In this document: positions 16,965 to 25,133 of the stretch, one piece after another | Layout of the letters: every line of letters begins with the position of its first letter | Position numbering within the stretch: position 1 is the stretch's first letter | Origin: Halobaculum saliterrae | GTDB lineage: Archaea; Halobacteriota; Halobacteria; Halobacteriales; Haloferacaceae | Assembly: GCF_009831625.1 (NCBI RefSeq) | Contig: NZ_WUUS01000001.1 | Coordinates: 186,301-250,300 of the forward strand | Length of the DNA stretch: 64,000 nt | Direction of reading: 5' to 3' | Program-made: the position numbers and the translations under genes | Notes under the pieces: generated by a model | What the model saw: only the letters and a program-made list of their open reading frames with translations | Told to the model about the DNA's origin: nothing | Database searches by the model: none

Positions 16965-18158
16965 ATGCCGTCACGACGGAGCATGCTGGGGAAGCTCGCG
17001 GTCGCGGCCGGGATCGGCGTCGCCGGCTGCACGACCGGCGCGCCGCCCGGACTCCCGCTCGACGCCAACCCGCACTCGGTCCCGAGCAGACAGTTCGCAC
17101 AGAACGACGTACTCCGTCGCGACGCCGACGGCAACGAGCTGCAGGCGCGCCACCGACGAATCCTCCTGTTGGACTTGAAGCGCGAGCCCTCCGAGGAGGC
17201 CGCCGAGGCCGTCGAGCGCGCGCTCCGGACCGTCGAGTCGGCGTACGACTGGGCACCCGACGGGCTGTTTCACGCGCTCGCGTGGGGGTCGACGTACTTC
17301 GACGACAACGGCGCGCTCGGCCGCGTGCCCATCGAACACCCCGAAGTGCTCACCCGCACCGACGACGAGGCGCTCCAACGGTTCGACGCGATGCTCGTCC
17401 TCGAATCGGACGTGCAGTCGCACCTCCCGGCGGCCGAGAGCGCGCTGTTCGGCTCGCGCGACGAGCTGAACGGCGAGCCGGTCGAGCACACCCTCGACGG
17501 CGTGTTCCGTCGCCGTGACCGGCGGACCGGCTTCCTCGGCGAGGGACTGCCCGCCGAGCACGTGGACGTGGAAGGGCTGGAGGCGGACGCGCCGATGTTC
17601 TCGGGCTTCTTCTCGGGCCGGGAGGGATCGCAGGCGAGCGAGGACCGCGTCGCCATCGAGGACGGCCCGCTGGCCGGCGGCACCACCGCCCACCTCTCGC
17701 ACATCACGTTCGACCTCCCGTCGTGGTTCTCCTTCGACCAGGGGAGCCGGATCGGGAAGATGTTCTCGCCCGACTTCACCGGCGAGGACGTGGCGGACCT
17801 CGGGACGGACGTGCCGTTCGCCGACGCGGTGCGCGAGCACGCTCGCGACCACGGCAGCGTCGGGCACCACGAGAAGGTCGCGCGCGTCCGACGTGACGGC
17901 GAGCCGCTGGTGCTCCGTCGGGACTTCAACACCGTCGACGACGGACGCACGGGCGTCCACTTCCTCAGCTACCAGCGCGAGCTCGAGCACTTCCGGCGGA
18001 CGCGGAAGTCGATGAACGGTTGGTACCTCCGGGACGACCACCCCGACATCACGGACCGCGAGAACAACGGGATCCTCGAGTTCATCAGCACCGAGTCGCG
18101 GGCCAACTTCGTCGTCCCGCCGCGGGAGAAGCGGGCGTTCCCGCTCACGATCACCTGA
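16965..18158 (+). CDS. Tat-exported DyP-peroxidase-like protein, degenerate
   Basis: 397 residues. The N-terminus SRRSMLGK followed by a hydrophobic run and AGC is a twin-arginine lipoprotein-type signal. The body resembles dye-decolorising peroxidases: GFLGEGLP sits where the family has GFxDG, and the end resembles the family C-terminus (VARVRRDGEPLVLRRDFN, TGVHFLSYQRELEHFRRTRKSMNG). The catalytic Asp of GxxDG appears replaced and the usual proximal-His motif is not obvious, so peroxidase activity is doubtful. The ATG at 16965 gives the correct Tat spacing; an in-frame ATG five codons upstream is less good. Monocistronic. Confidence 0.65.
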   Translation: MPSRRSMLGKLAVAAGIGVAGCTTGAPPGLPLDANPHSVPSRQFAQNDVLRRDADGNELQARHRRILLLDLKREPSEEAAEAVERALRTVESAYDWAPDGLFHALAWGSTYFDDNGALGRVPIEHPEVLTRTDDEALQRFDAMLVLESDVQSHLPAAESALFGSRDELNGEPVEHTLDGVFRRRDRRTGFLGEGLPAEHVDVEGLEADAPMFSGFFSGREGSQASEDRVAIEDGPLAGGTTAHLSHITFDLPSWFSFDQGSRIGKMFSPDFTGEDVADLGTDVPFADAVREHARDHGSVGHHEKVARVRRDGEPLVLRRDFNTVDDGRTGVHFLSYQRELEHFRRTRKSMNGWYLRDDHPDITDRENNGILEFISTESRANFVVPPREKRAFPLTIT

Positions 18159-18219
18159 TCCGCGGAGAGAACGTGCAAGCAGCGCGGCGGGACGACCGGA
18201 GGCGCCGGTCCTTCGGCGG

Positions 18220-18375
18220 CTACTCGTCGTCGGCGACGGCGCCGTCGACCTCGACCTCGCCCTCGCTCTCGCGGCGGTTCTCCTCGTGGGGGCCGCTCTC
18301 GTACTCCCAGACCTTGTGGCCCTTGTACTCCTCCAGTCCGCCCTTCGGTCGCCAGCCGGTGTCCTCCGTTGCCAT
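18220..18375 (-). CDS. 51-residue acidic protein
   Basis: 51 residues, soluble and very acidic at the C-terminus. The N-terminal half contains an aromatic core (TGWRPKGGLEEYKGHKVWEYESGPHEE). Start ATG at 18373-18375. This looks like a conserved haloarchaeal microprotein rather than a shadow frame, since no other gene overlaps it. No function can be given. Confidence 0.55.
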   Translation of the reverse strand: MATEDTGWRPKGGLEEYKGHKVWEYESGPHEENRRESEGEVEVDGAVADDE

Positions 18376-18482
18376 GTATCCCGGATCAGGATTCGAGAAG
18401 TTAACTGTTGTCCCGTCGCGGCCCGACGTCGCGCGGACGTGTCGATACGCGAACGTCTCGCCCGGTCACGCGCCGATCGAGG

Positions 18483-18650
18483 TCACAGCAGCGCCGGAAG
18501 CACCCCCGCGAGGAACGTGAGCGCGGCGATGCCGAGCGCGACGTGGCCGGCGATCCCCGCCGCGAGGAGGGCGACGACGATCGCCTCCGTCTCGGTTCCG
18601 ATCCGGTCCAATCGAGCGAGCGGGTCGGTCGCAGTCGTGGTTGCCGGCAT
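18483..18650 (-). CDS. 55-residue single-helix membrane protein
   Basis: 55 residues. A polar N-terminus of about 22 residues is followed by one long hydrophobic segment (about 23-55, possibly a hairpin around GHVALG). Start ATG at 18648-18650. There is no motif and no partner is evident. The 107 bases separating it from the previous gene hold nothing recognisable. Confidence 0.5.
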   Translation of the reverse strand: MPATTTATDPLARLDRIGTETEAIVVALLAAGIAGHVALGIAALTFLAGVLPALL

Positions 18651-18775
18651 CAGTCTTCACCCACGTGAGTCTATGGGCGGCAGTGAAAAACCGGGGCGGG
18701 CTGGTTCCCGACGACCGGGAACCGACGGAGGCGTCAGCACGCTCGCACGACTCGTGAACGCGCGGTGTCTGGCCG

Positions 18776-19123
18776 CTACTCGGTCGGCGGCGCGTTCGGC
18801 GGGCGCTCGGCGTCCTCGTCGAGGAACACGTTCGAGAACAGGTCGACATGGAGTCTCAGCAGCCGCTCGACCGGCAGCCCGGACTCCTCGGACTGGCGCT
18901 CGAGGAACGTCTCGAGGTCGTCGCTCGGGGAGAACCGAACACGCTCGCCCCCGTCCTCGAGTTCGAAGGTGACCTCCGTGGCGCCGGAGACGAGGTGTTC
19001 GATCTCCAACAGCGCCTGTTCGACCTTCACCTCCAGCGCTCGGTCGTCCTCCATCATGCGCTGGTCGGCCCACTCGCCCGCGGCCTCGAGGAGCCGGTCG
19101 CTCGGCTCGAAGGAGACGGCCAT
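18776..19123 (-). CDS. Conserved haloarchaeal protein (115 aa), coupled to a zinc-ribbon gene
   Basis: 115 residues, acidic, soluble. The N-terminal half is predicted helical (LLEAAGEWADQRMMEDDRALEVKVEQALLEIEHL). The C-terminal half ends in a possible amphipathic helix with a PPNAPP tail. Its ATG (19121-19123) shares one base with the stop of the upstream 45-residue zinc-ribbon gene (TGATG), so the two are translationally coupled and probably act together. Function unknown. Confidence 0.65.
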   Translation of the reverse strand: MAVSFEPSDRLLEAAGEWADQRMMEDDRALEVKVEQALLEIEHLVSGATEVTFELEDGGERVRFSPSDDLETFLERQSEESGLPVERLLRLHVDLFSNVFLDEDAERPPNAPPTE

Positions 19124-19260
19124 CAGAACGACACCCCCTGTCCCTCGAAGGCCGGTTCCCACAGCGTCACCGTCTCACACACCGGACACTCCCGGCGGAC
19201 CTCCTCCTCGGGGGAGCCGACGCGCGTCATCGTGCCGCAGTCGACGCACTCGTACTGCAT
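19123..19260 (-). CDS. 45-residue zinc-ribbon protein
   Basis: 45 residues with CVDCG near residue 5 and CPVCE near residue 25, a rubrerythrin/rubredoxin-like zinc ribbon. Start ATG at 19258-19260. The stop overlaps the start of the following 115-residue protein by one base. Likely a partner or regulator of that protein. Confidence 0.65.
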   Translation of the reverse strand: MQYECVDCGTMTRVGSPEEEVRRECPVCETVTLWEPAFEGQGVSF

Positions 19261-19335
19261 GAACGAACGAACGGAATCCGACGTGTTAGCCTTGTCCCTC
19301 GAACGATCGGCTCCGCCGACAGTCGCGGCGCGGCG

Positions 19336-19602
19336 CTACTCCTCGGGCGGCCACGCCCGCGGCGCGGGGTCGGACTCGCCGAGTTCGCCGAGGTAGACGA
19401 ACAGCAGCGCGACGATCGCGGCCAACACCAGGACGCCCGCGAGCCCGCCGACGACGTTCGTTCCGACGTACGAGCCGGAGAACGCCCAGAAGTTCTCGAT
19501 CGTGGCGAAGGTCTGGACGGCGATGTACGCGCACCACAGCCCGATCCCGGTGACCATCGCGGTCAGCACCCAGCTCTGCGAGACCGCGTTTCGGAGTCCC
19601 AT
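19336..19602 (-). CDS. Two-helix membrane protein (88 aa)
   Basis: 88 residues with hydrophobic helices at about 11-32 and 46-70, and an acidic Pro-rich tail. The start ATG at 19600-19602 (MGLRNAVSQSW) is preferred over upstream extension. No family recognised. Confidence 0.6.
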   Translation of the reverse strand: MGLRNAVSQSWVLTAMVTGIGLWCAYIAVQTFATIENFWAFSGSYVGTNVVGGLAGVLVLAAIVALLFVYLGELGESDPAPRAWPPEE

Positions 19603-19675
19603 AGCGATAGCGTCGCACGTGGATCGCAAAAAGTGTACCTCCGTTCGCCGGCGAAGAACCCCGGGGGCGCTCCGC

Positions 19676-20599
19676 TCACCCCGGGTCGGTGTCGTCGCCG
19701 CCGTCGACAGCGTCCGCGTCGCCGACGGTGTCGTCGCCGGTGGCGTCCACGTCGCCGTCGACCGCCCAACCCGACGCCTCTGCGGCCTCCGCGAGCGGGA
19801 CGAACTCCCAGCCGGCGCGCTCGGCCCACGCGCGCTCGCCCGCCGACTCGACGCCGACCAGCACCATCCGTTCGGCGTGGAACATCGAGTTCGGGCCGAC
19901 CTCCTCGAGGCGCTCGCTCGGGCCGGTGCCGGTGCCGTTGAAGAAGTCCAGATCCAGCCGGTTGTCCCGCTGGTACTTGTTGATGACGTGGGCGTCCACG
20001 TCGCCGACGATGCCGACGTAGTCGGTCCACGTCTCGGCGTCCGCGAGCGCGGCGTGGAGGTTCGACAGCGACCGGATCGCCCGGTACGACAGCGCCATCG
20101 TCATCTCGCTCTTCGTCTCGCCGTGGGGGCCCGTCGCCTCGGGCTGTTCCTGGGTCTCCTCGTCGCGCGCGTCGGCCGGGACGCCGCCGCCGCCCCCGCC
20201 CTCGCGGGGAATGCCGACGGGCTTGTCGTCGTCCGCGTACGGCACTCGCGGCGTCGACGACTCCAGATCCGCGCCGAGGTCGTCGTCGTACTCCGTCGGC
20301 TCCGGCTCGTTCGCGCCTAACTCGTCCGCGCGAGCGGCGCCCGAGCGCCACCCGTCGGTCGAGTCCGCCGTGTCGGCGCCGTCGTTCGGAGCGGAGCCGG
20401 CGGCGGCGTCGCCGGCGGACCCGGCGTCGTCGTCGGTCGCGTCTCCGTCGTCGGTCGCGGCCGGATCGGCTCCCTCGTCCGCGTCGGCTCCCCCGGCCGG
20501 GTCGCCGCCGTCGTCGTCCCAGAACCAGTCGCCGCGGTTGGGTCGCTCGTCGTCGTCGGGCTGTACGTCGAGTTCGTCGAGGTCGATCTTGTCTGGCAT
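19676..20599 (-). CDS. Conserved haloarchaeal protein with a long acidic linker
   Basis: 307 residues. Residues 1 to about 160 are a low-complexity Asp/Ala/Gly-rich region with a short N-terminal motif (MPDKIDLDELD). Residues about 165-280 form a folded domain (MALSYRAIRSLSNLHAALADAETWTDYVGIVGDV, HAERMVLVGVESAGERAWAERAGWEFVPLAEAAEASGW). The tail is acidic. The domain matches a conserved haloarchaeal domain of unknown function. It starts just 11 bases after the stop of the upstream AOR-like gene, so the two may share a transcript. Confidence 0.65.
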   Translation of the reverse strand: MPDKIDLDELDVQPDDDERPNRGDWFWDDDGGDPAGGADADEGADPAATDDGDATDDDAGSAGDAAAGSAPNDGADTADSTDGWRSGAARADELGANEPEPTEYDDDLGADLESSTPRVPYADDDKPVGIPREGGGGGGVPADARDEETQEQPEATGPHGETKSEMTMALSYRAIRSLSNLHAALADAETWTDYVGIVGDVDAHVINKYQRDNRLDLDFFNGTGTGPSERLEEVGPNSMFHAERMVLVGVESAGERAWAERAGWEFVPLAEAAEASGWAVDGDVDATGDDTVGDADAVDGGDDTDPG

Positions 20600-20610
20600 C
20601 GCTGGTGGAG

Positions 20611-22374
20611 TCAGTCGTCCGCTCGCGGGCGGTCGGTGCATCGGTCGAGCGCGTCGCTCGGGAGCTCCAGCGCCTCGCAGCGTTCGGCCGTCGGGATCCC
20701 CCGGTCGTTCCACCCGCGGGCGGCGTAGTAGGCGTCGAGCAGCCGCTCGAACGCCTCGCCGTCGACGGCGCGGCCGGCCGCGGGCGCGTCCCCGGCCGGG
20801 AGCGGCTCGGCGAACTGGGGCGGGAGGGTGTCGTCGCCGCGGTCGAACCCCTCGCGGGCGTTGAACAGCCGAACGAGCGTCCACACGCGGTCGCCGACGC
20901 GGCGGAGGTCGTCGTGCGGGACGCCGAGCGCGTCGAGCCACTCCGCGCCCAGATCGTCCCACAGCGTCTCGCCGGCGAAGTCGTCGACGACGAGGCTCCA
21001 CAGCACCGCGCGGGCGTTCTGGGCGCCGACGACCGCCTCGACGCGGCGGGCGGTGTCCCAGTCCTCCCGGAACACCTCCTCCTCGATGGGTCGCGCGCGG
21101 CGGTGACAGCCGCCGCGGTCGGCGGTCGCGTACGCCAGCGCCATCCCGAGCGCGCCCCGGGGGTCGTAGGCGGGGAGCTCCATCGACTTCACCGTGGGCA
21201 CGTACTCGTCGCCGCCGTATCGCTCGGCGGCAGCGTCGACGCCCTCCGCGAGCGCGTCGGCGAGGTCGTCGCCGTCGTCACGGCGAGCGATCCGTTCGAT
21301 GAGGTCGCGCGCGCCCGCCTCGTCGCCGAAGTCGAAGTCCGCCTCGCCGGCGCGCACCGCCCACGCGACGGCGTTGCCGGCGGTGATCACGTCGACGCCG
21401 AGGCGGTCGCACGCCTCGCCCAGCGCCGCGACGGCGTCGAAGTCGTCCATCCCCAGCCCCGCCCCGAGCGTCATCGGGGCGGCGCCGCGGGGAACCGTCT
21501 CGCCGTCGTCGGTCTCGACGCGGAAGCCGCCGGGCACGTCCTCCTCGGGATGCTCGCGGCCGGCGGCCGCCTCGGTGGCCGCCTCGATCCCGATCCCGTC
21601 GACCTCGTTGGCGGTGTCGCGCCAGCCGTTCGCGGGCAGCACGCCCACCTCGGCCGCGAAGTCGATCGACTCCAGCGTCTCGCCCGCGGTCTGCCACTTG
21701 CCGGCGTCGTCGGCCGCGAACGCGTCGGCGTACGTCTCGCGCAGCGCCGCGAGCTCGTCGGGCACGTCCGGCGGGTCGCCGCGGGCGACGACCGCCTTGA
21801 GGTTCTTCGAGCCCATCACCGCGCCAGCGCCGCCGCGACCCGCGTGGTGGTCGCCGGCGTCGGACGCGATCGTCGCGTACGCGACCTCGCTCTCGCCGGC
21901 GGGGCCGACGCACGCGACCGCCGCGTCGGGATACGCCTCCGCGGTGACGACCGTGTCCGCGCCCGCGAGGTCGCCCGCCGGTTCGAGCCGGGGCTCGCCG
22001 TCGCCGACGACGAGCGCGGTCGGCTCCTCGGCCGCGCCCGTCACCAACACGCCGAGACAGTCGGGCAGCGACCCCGCGAGCCGGTCGGGGAACGTTCCCC
22101 CGGAATAGGAGTCGAGGAACGCGCCCGTCAGCGGCGACTTCGTCACCGCGGCGTAGCGCGACTCGCCCGGGAGCGCGCCCGACAGCGGGCCGAGCACGAA
22201 CCCGAGGAGGTTCTCGGGACCGCGGGGGTCGGCCCCGGGAGACAGCTCCTCGTACAGGTATCGCGCGCCGAGCCCCTTGCCGCCGAGGTAGCGGCGTCGC
22301 CACTCCGCGGGCACCGGCTCGAACCCGACGGTCCCGGCCGAGAGGTCGACGCGAAGCACCCGGGTCCGTGTCAT
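20611..22374 (-). CDS. Aldehyde:ferredoxin oxidoreductase homologue lacking [4Fe-4S] ligands
   Basis: 587 residues of the tungsten AOR family. Pterin-binding signatures are present: GGKGLGARYLYEEL (about 31-44), GRGGAGAVMGSKNLKAVV (179-196) and ATADRGGCHRRARP (416-429). The family normally has CxxCxxxC and a distant Cys binding a [4Fe-4S] cluster. Here the expected region (265-300) has no cysteine, and the distant position reads LVVDDF instead of a Cys-bearing segment. The six cysteines in the protein are all isolated. The ATG at 22374 is preferred to the GTG six bases upstream because a TATA box sits 24-31 bases away. A cofactor gene, mobA, diverges from it. The substrate and electron partner are unknown. 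Confidence 0.85.
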   Translation of the reverse strand: MTRTRVLRVDLSAGTVGFEPVPAEWRRRYLGGKGLGARYLYEELSPGADPRGPENLLGFVLGPLSGALPGESRYAAVTKSPLTGAFLDSYSGGTFPDRLAGSLPDCLGVLVTGAAEEPTALVVGDGEPRLEPAGDLAGADTVVTAEAYPDAAVACVGPAGESEVAYATIASDAGDHHAGRGGAGAVMGSKNLKAVVARGDPPDVPDELAALRETYADAFAADDAGKWQTAGETLESIDFAAEVGVLPANGWRDTANEVDGIGIEAATEAAAGREHPEEDVPGGFRVETDDGETVPRGAAPMTLGAGLGMDDFDAVAALGEACDRLGVDVITAGNAVAWAVRAGEADFDFGDEAGARDLIERIARRDDGDDLADALAEGVDAAAERYGGDEYVPTVKSMELPAYDPRGALGMALAYATADRGGCHRRARPIEEEVFREDWDTARRVEAVVGAQNARAVLWSLVVDDFAGETLWDDLGAEWLDALGVPHDDLRRVGDRVWTLVRLFNAREGFDRGDDTLPPQFAEPLPAGDAPAAGRAVDGEAFERLLDAYYAARGWNDRGIPTAERCEALELPSDALDRCTDRPRADD

Positions 22375-22397
22375 CGTCACCCCGGAAACGGTCGACG

Positions 22398-22405
22398 CCG
22401 ATAAG
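22398..22405 (-). promoter_or_regulatory. TATA box for the AOR-like gene
   Basis: CCTTATCG on the minus strand lies 24-31 bases before the ATG at 22374, appropriate for a leaderless transcript. The opposite-facing mobA has its own T-rich box near 22450-22459. Confidence 0.55.
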
Positions 22406-22484
22406 GGTTTGCCAGTGGGCGAGCCGCGCTGGATCGAGCGGCGCGCCCGCAGGCGTTTTCACACGGCGCCGCCCACCTCCGGGC

Positions 22485-23204
22485 ATGTCACGGTACGCCG
22501 TCGTCGTCGCCGGCGGGCGCTCGACCCGCTTCGGCGACCGCGACAAGGCCGTCGCCGATCTGGCCGGCACGCCGATGATCCGCCGCGTCGCCGACCGGGT
22601 CGCCGACGCGACCGACCGACTGGTCGTCAACTGCCGGAGCGACCAGCGCGAGGCCATCGAGGACGCGATGGCCGGATATCCGAACCCAGTCCGCTACGCC
22701 GAAGACCCCGAGCCGGACGAGGGACCGACCGCCGGCATCCGTACCGGCCTCCGGGCGGCGGAGGCGTGGGCGGACGACGACGGCACGGCCGACGGACGCG
22801 ACGCTGCCGCGTTCGTCGTCGCCTGCGACATGCCGTTCGTCGACCCCGCCCTCGTGGCGGCGCTGTTCGACCGCCTCGACGGGGACGGCGAGGGCGACGC
22901 GGGGGACGACGAGGGCGACCAAGGAGACGACGGGGGCGACTCGCCCGACGCTGTCGTCCCCCGCGTCGACGACGAGTGGTTCCAGACCACCCACGCGGTG
23001 TACCGCGCCGGGGCGATGGCCGACGCCTGCGACGACGCGCTCGCGCGCGGCGACCGCAAGGTGATCGCGCCGCTGTTCGAGTTAGAGTACGAGACGGTCG
23101 GCGCCGACGACCTCGCGGCGCTGGGCGTCGACGACCGGAGCTTCGAGAACCTCAACACCCGCGAGGAGTTCGAGGCGGCCGCCGAGGCGTTCGCCCGACG
23201 GTAG
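22485..23204 (+). CDS. mobA: Molybdenum cofactor guanylyltransferase MobA
   Basis: 239 residues. It transfers GMP to molybdopterin to make the dinucleotide cofactor used by formate dehydrogenase-type enzymes. The GTP-binding motif VAGGRSTRFGDRDKA is at residues 8-22, and CDMPF (114-118) is the metal-binding Asp region. Residues 132-154 are an Asp/Gly/Glu-rich insertion (from repeated GGCGAC/GACGAC codons), probably an expanded surface loop. The ATG at 22485 gives the canonical N-terminus. The gene ends in TAG immediately abutting the stop of the convergent yqeC-like gene, with no spacer base. Confidence 0.9.
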   Translation: MSRYAVVVAGGRSTRFGDRDKAVADLAGTPMIRRVADRVADATDRLVVNCRSDQREAIEDAMAGYPNPVRYAEDPEPDEGPTAGIRTGLRAAEAWADDDGTADGRDAAAFVVACDMPFVDPALVAALFDRLDGDGEGDAGDDEGDQGDDGGDSPDAVVPRVDDEWFQTTHAVYRAGAMADACDDALARGDRKVIAPLFELEYETVGADDLAALGVDDRSFENLNTREEFEAAAEAFARR

Positions 23205-23960
23205 CTACGCCTCGATCACGTCGACGATCCGCCCCTCGCCGAGCGCCGCGAGCACCACGCGGTCGAGCCGACCCGCCCCGTCGGCCTCGAACGCCGCAGC
23301 GGCGACCTCCCGTGCGACGGCCTCGTCGTCGGCGTCGTCCACCTTGTTCACCAGCGCGACGACCTCAGCGTCCGGTGGGACGTCCTTCAATCCGCCCTCG
23401 GGGGAGGCGAGCACGCGGCCGACCGCCTCGGGGGTGATCCGCTCGCCCTCGTCGATCCCTGCGATCGATGCCACGCGCTCGGGACGGTGGACGCGTTCCT
23501 CGGTCAGCGGTTCGCCGACCGCGTGGGCGGAGGCGATCGGCACGACCGCGTCGGCGCTCGCGGGCACCTGCGGCTCGCGGTCGTCGGGCGCCTTGAACTC
23601 GCGCATCCGCGCGCCGTCGGCCTTCACGAGCACCGGGCCGTCGTGGGCGGCCGCGAGGTCGTCGACGACGTCGACCTCGTAGCCGAGGTAGCGGTCGTCG
23701 CGCTCCCGCTCGGGGACGAGCCCGAGCGGCCAGTCGGCGGCGTCGCCGTCGCGGTCGACGGCCGCCAGCGCGTCCACCGGGTCCTCGGTCACCGCGACGC
23801 GCGCGACGTGGTCGTCGAAGATGGGGATGCGGACCGTCGCGGTGACGACCGCGCGGTCGAGGCGGTTCGCGAGCGTGTACAGGGTCGTCTTCTTGCCGCC
23901 GGCGCCGACGACGCAGACGAGCCCCTCGGTCGGGAGGGCGTCCTCCGGTTCGATGGTCAC
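23205..23960 (-). CDS. yqeC: YqeC-like (selenium-dependent hydroxylase accessory) P-loop protein
   Basis: 251 residues. The N-terminal VCVVGAGGKKTTLYTLANRL is the P-loop-like start of the YqeC family, linked to maturation of molybdenum hydroxylases. PVLVKADGARMREFKAP and ALVNKVDDADDE (an NKxD-like GTPase motif) are also family features. The start is GTG at 23958-23960, five bases after the stop of the upstream membrane protein; no ATG fits. With mobA it marks this area as Mo/W cofactor handling. Whether selenium is involved is unknown; no selenocysteine gene is seen here. Confidence 0.75.
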   Translation of the reverse strand: MTIEPEDALPTEGLVCVVGAGGKKTTLYTLANRLDRAVVTATVRIPIFDDHVARVAVTEDPVDALAAVDRDGDAADWPLGLVPERERDDRYLGYEVDVVDDLAAAHDGPVLVKADGARMREFKAPDDREPQVPASADAVVPIASAHAVGEPLTEERVHRPERVASIAGIDEGERITPEAVGRVLASPEGGLKDVPPDAEVVALVNKVDDADDEAVAREVAAAAFEADGAGRLDRVVLAALGEGRIVDVIEA

Positions 23961-23965
23961 GTCCG

Positions 23966-24427
23966 TCAGTTCGGGTCGGCGGCCGAGTAGCTTGCGCCAC
24001 GGGCCAGCGAGAGCGCGGCGCCCGCGACGCCGCCGGCGACGAACGGGACCGTCCGCTCGGCGACGCCCGCGGCCGCCACCAGCGGCGGGCCGGTCGTCGT
24101 GTCCGAGCCGAGGAGGCCGAACGCGACGGTGGCGCCGGCGAAGGCGAGCACCGCCACGCCGGCGAACACGGCGGCGGTCCGCAGGACCGTTCCGGTCCCG
24201 GTGTCGCCCATTCCGGCGGCGTAGCCCGCGGCGCCGCCCGCGACCGCGCTCGCCAGCGCCGACAGCGCGGCGGCGGCGGTGAGCAGCCAGACGGTGTCGC
24301 GGGAGAGGTCGATCAGCGTCGTGGCGAGTCCCTGTCCGACGGCGAACAGGCCCGCGACGACACCGGCCGCGAGCGCCAGCACGATCTGTCTGTCGAGACG
24401 TCCGTATCCGCGCGTGGTGGAGGGCAT
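23966..24427 (-). CDS. Small polytopic membrane protein (153 aa)
   Basis: 153 residues with four hydrophobic segments, about 13-34, 45-70, 82-108 and 115-143. They are Ala/Gly/Val-rich and lack charged residues. The ATG at 24425-24427 has an AT-rich box (GATTTGTTTT on the minus strand) about 25-33 bases upstream. It is in tight tandem with the yqeC-like gene (5-base gap). Function unknown; a partner in cofactor or ion transport is only a guess. Confidence 0.6.
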   Translation of the reverse strand: MPSTTRGYGRLDRQIVLALAAGVVAGLFAVGQGLATTLIDLSRDTVWLLTAAAALSALASAVAGGAAGYAAGMGDTGTGTVLRTAAVFAGVAVLAFAGATVAFGLLGSDTTTGPPLVAAAGVAERTVPFVAGGVAGAALSLARGASYSAADPN

Positions 24428-24611
24428 CGTCCGCGGGTACTCGGGCCCCGAAAACAAATCTTTCGCCCGTCGCCGCCGCGGTCACGGCTGCGCCGGGGTT
24501 GGGCAGGGTGGGCCGGATTCGAGGAGGGAACGGCGCGGCAGGGGTGAGAGCGCCGAGGGCGGCGGGAGCGAGAGCGGCGCCGGGGAGAACCGGATCCGCG
24601 ACGACGGACGG

Positions 24612-25133
24612 CTACTTCGTCCCGGCCGCCTCCGCGACCGCCGCCTCGACCTCGTCGGTGTCGGGGAACGTCAGCGGCTCCGTCGCCTTCCAGGTGTACG
24701 TCACGGTGCCGTCGGGCGCGACGACGAACACCGCGCGGTTCGCGATGCCCCGCATGATCGAGTCCTCGCGGCGCACGCCGAAGTCGTCGATCACGTCGTT
24801 GTTGAACCCCGAGACGAGCGGGTACTGGAGGTCGTACTCGTCGATGAACGCCAGCAACGACCACGGCGAGTCGACGCTGACGCCGTACAGCGGCGCGTCC
24901 AGGTCCGCGAGGTCCGCCTTCCAGTCGCGCAGTTCACACAGCTCCCGCGTACAGGTGCGGGAGAACACGCCCGGATAGAACGCGAGGACGACCGGACCGT
25001 CCTCGAGGGGGTCCGACAGCGAGAACTCCCGCACGTCGTCGCCGGTGTAGGAGCCGCGGTCGGTCTCCCGTGCGGCCTCGGGCGTCGCCATCGGTGCGGT
25101 CACGTCGGGGGCGTCGTCGCCTATTTCGAGCAT
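24612..25133 (-). CDS. Peroxiredoxin (AhpC/TSA family)
   Basis: 173 residues, thioredoxin fold. The peroxidatic site is in FYPGVFSRTC61TREL, with C66 five residues on as a possible resolving cysteine. SVDSPWSLLAFIDEYDLQYPLVSGFN and AVFVVAPDGTVTYTW are the expected later strands. It reduces hydroperoxides using thiol donors in the cytoplasm. A TATA-like GGTTTA lies about 33-38 bases upstream of the ATG. It is monocistronic; the 184 bases downstream to the membrane gene are G-rich and without a recognisable feature. Confidence 0.9.
   Translation of the reverse strand: MLEIGDDAPDVTAPMATPEAARETDRGSYTGDDVREFSLSDPLEDGPVVLAFYPGVFSRTCTRELCELRDWKADLADLDAPLYGVSVDSPWSLLAFIDEYDLQYPLVSGFNNDVIDDFGVRREDSIMRGIANRAVFVVAPDGTVTYTWKATEPLTFPDTDEVEAAVAEAAGTK

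Noticed and set aside
24428-24611. G-rich stretch downstream of the peroxiredoxin gene as a possible G-quadruplex
   Set aside because: G runs are short and irregular (mostly two or three), so a stable quadruplex is not supported above background for this GC-rich genome.
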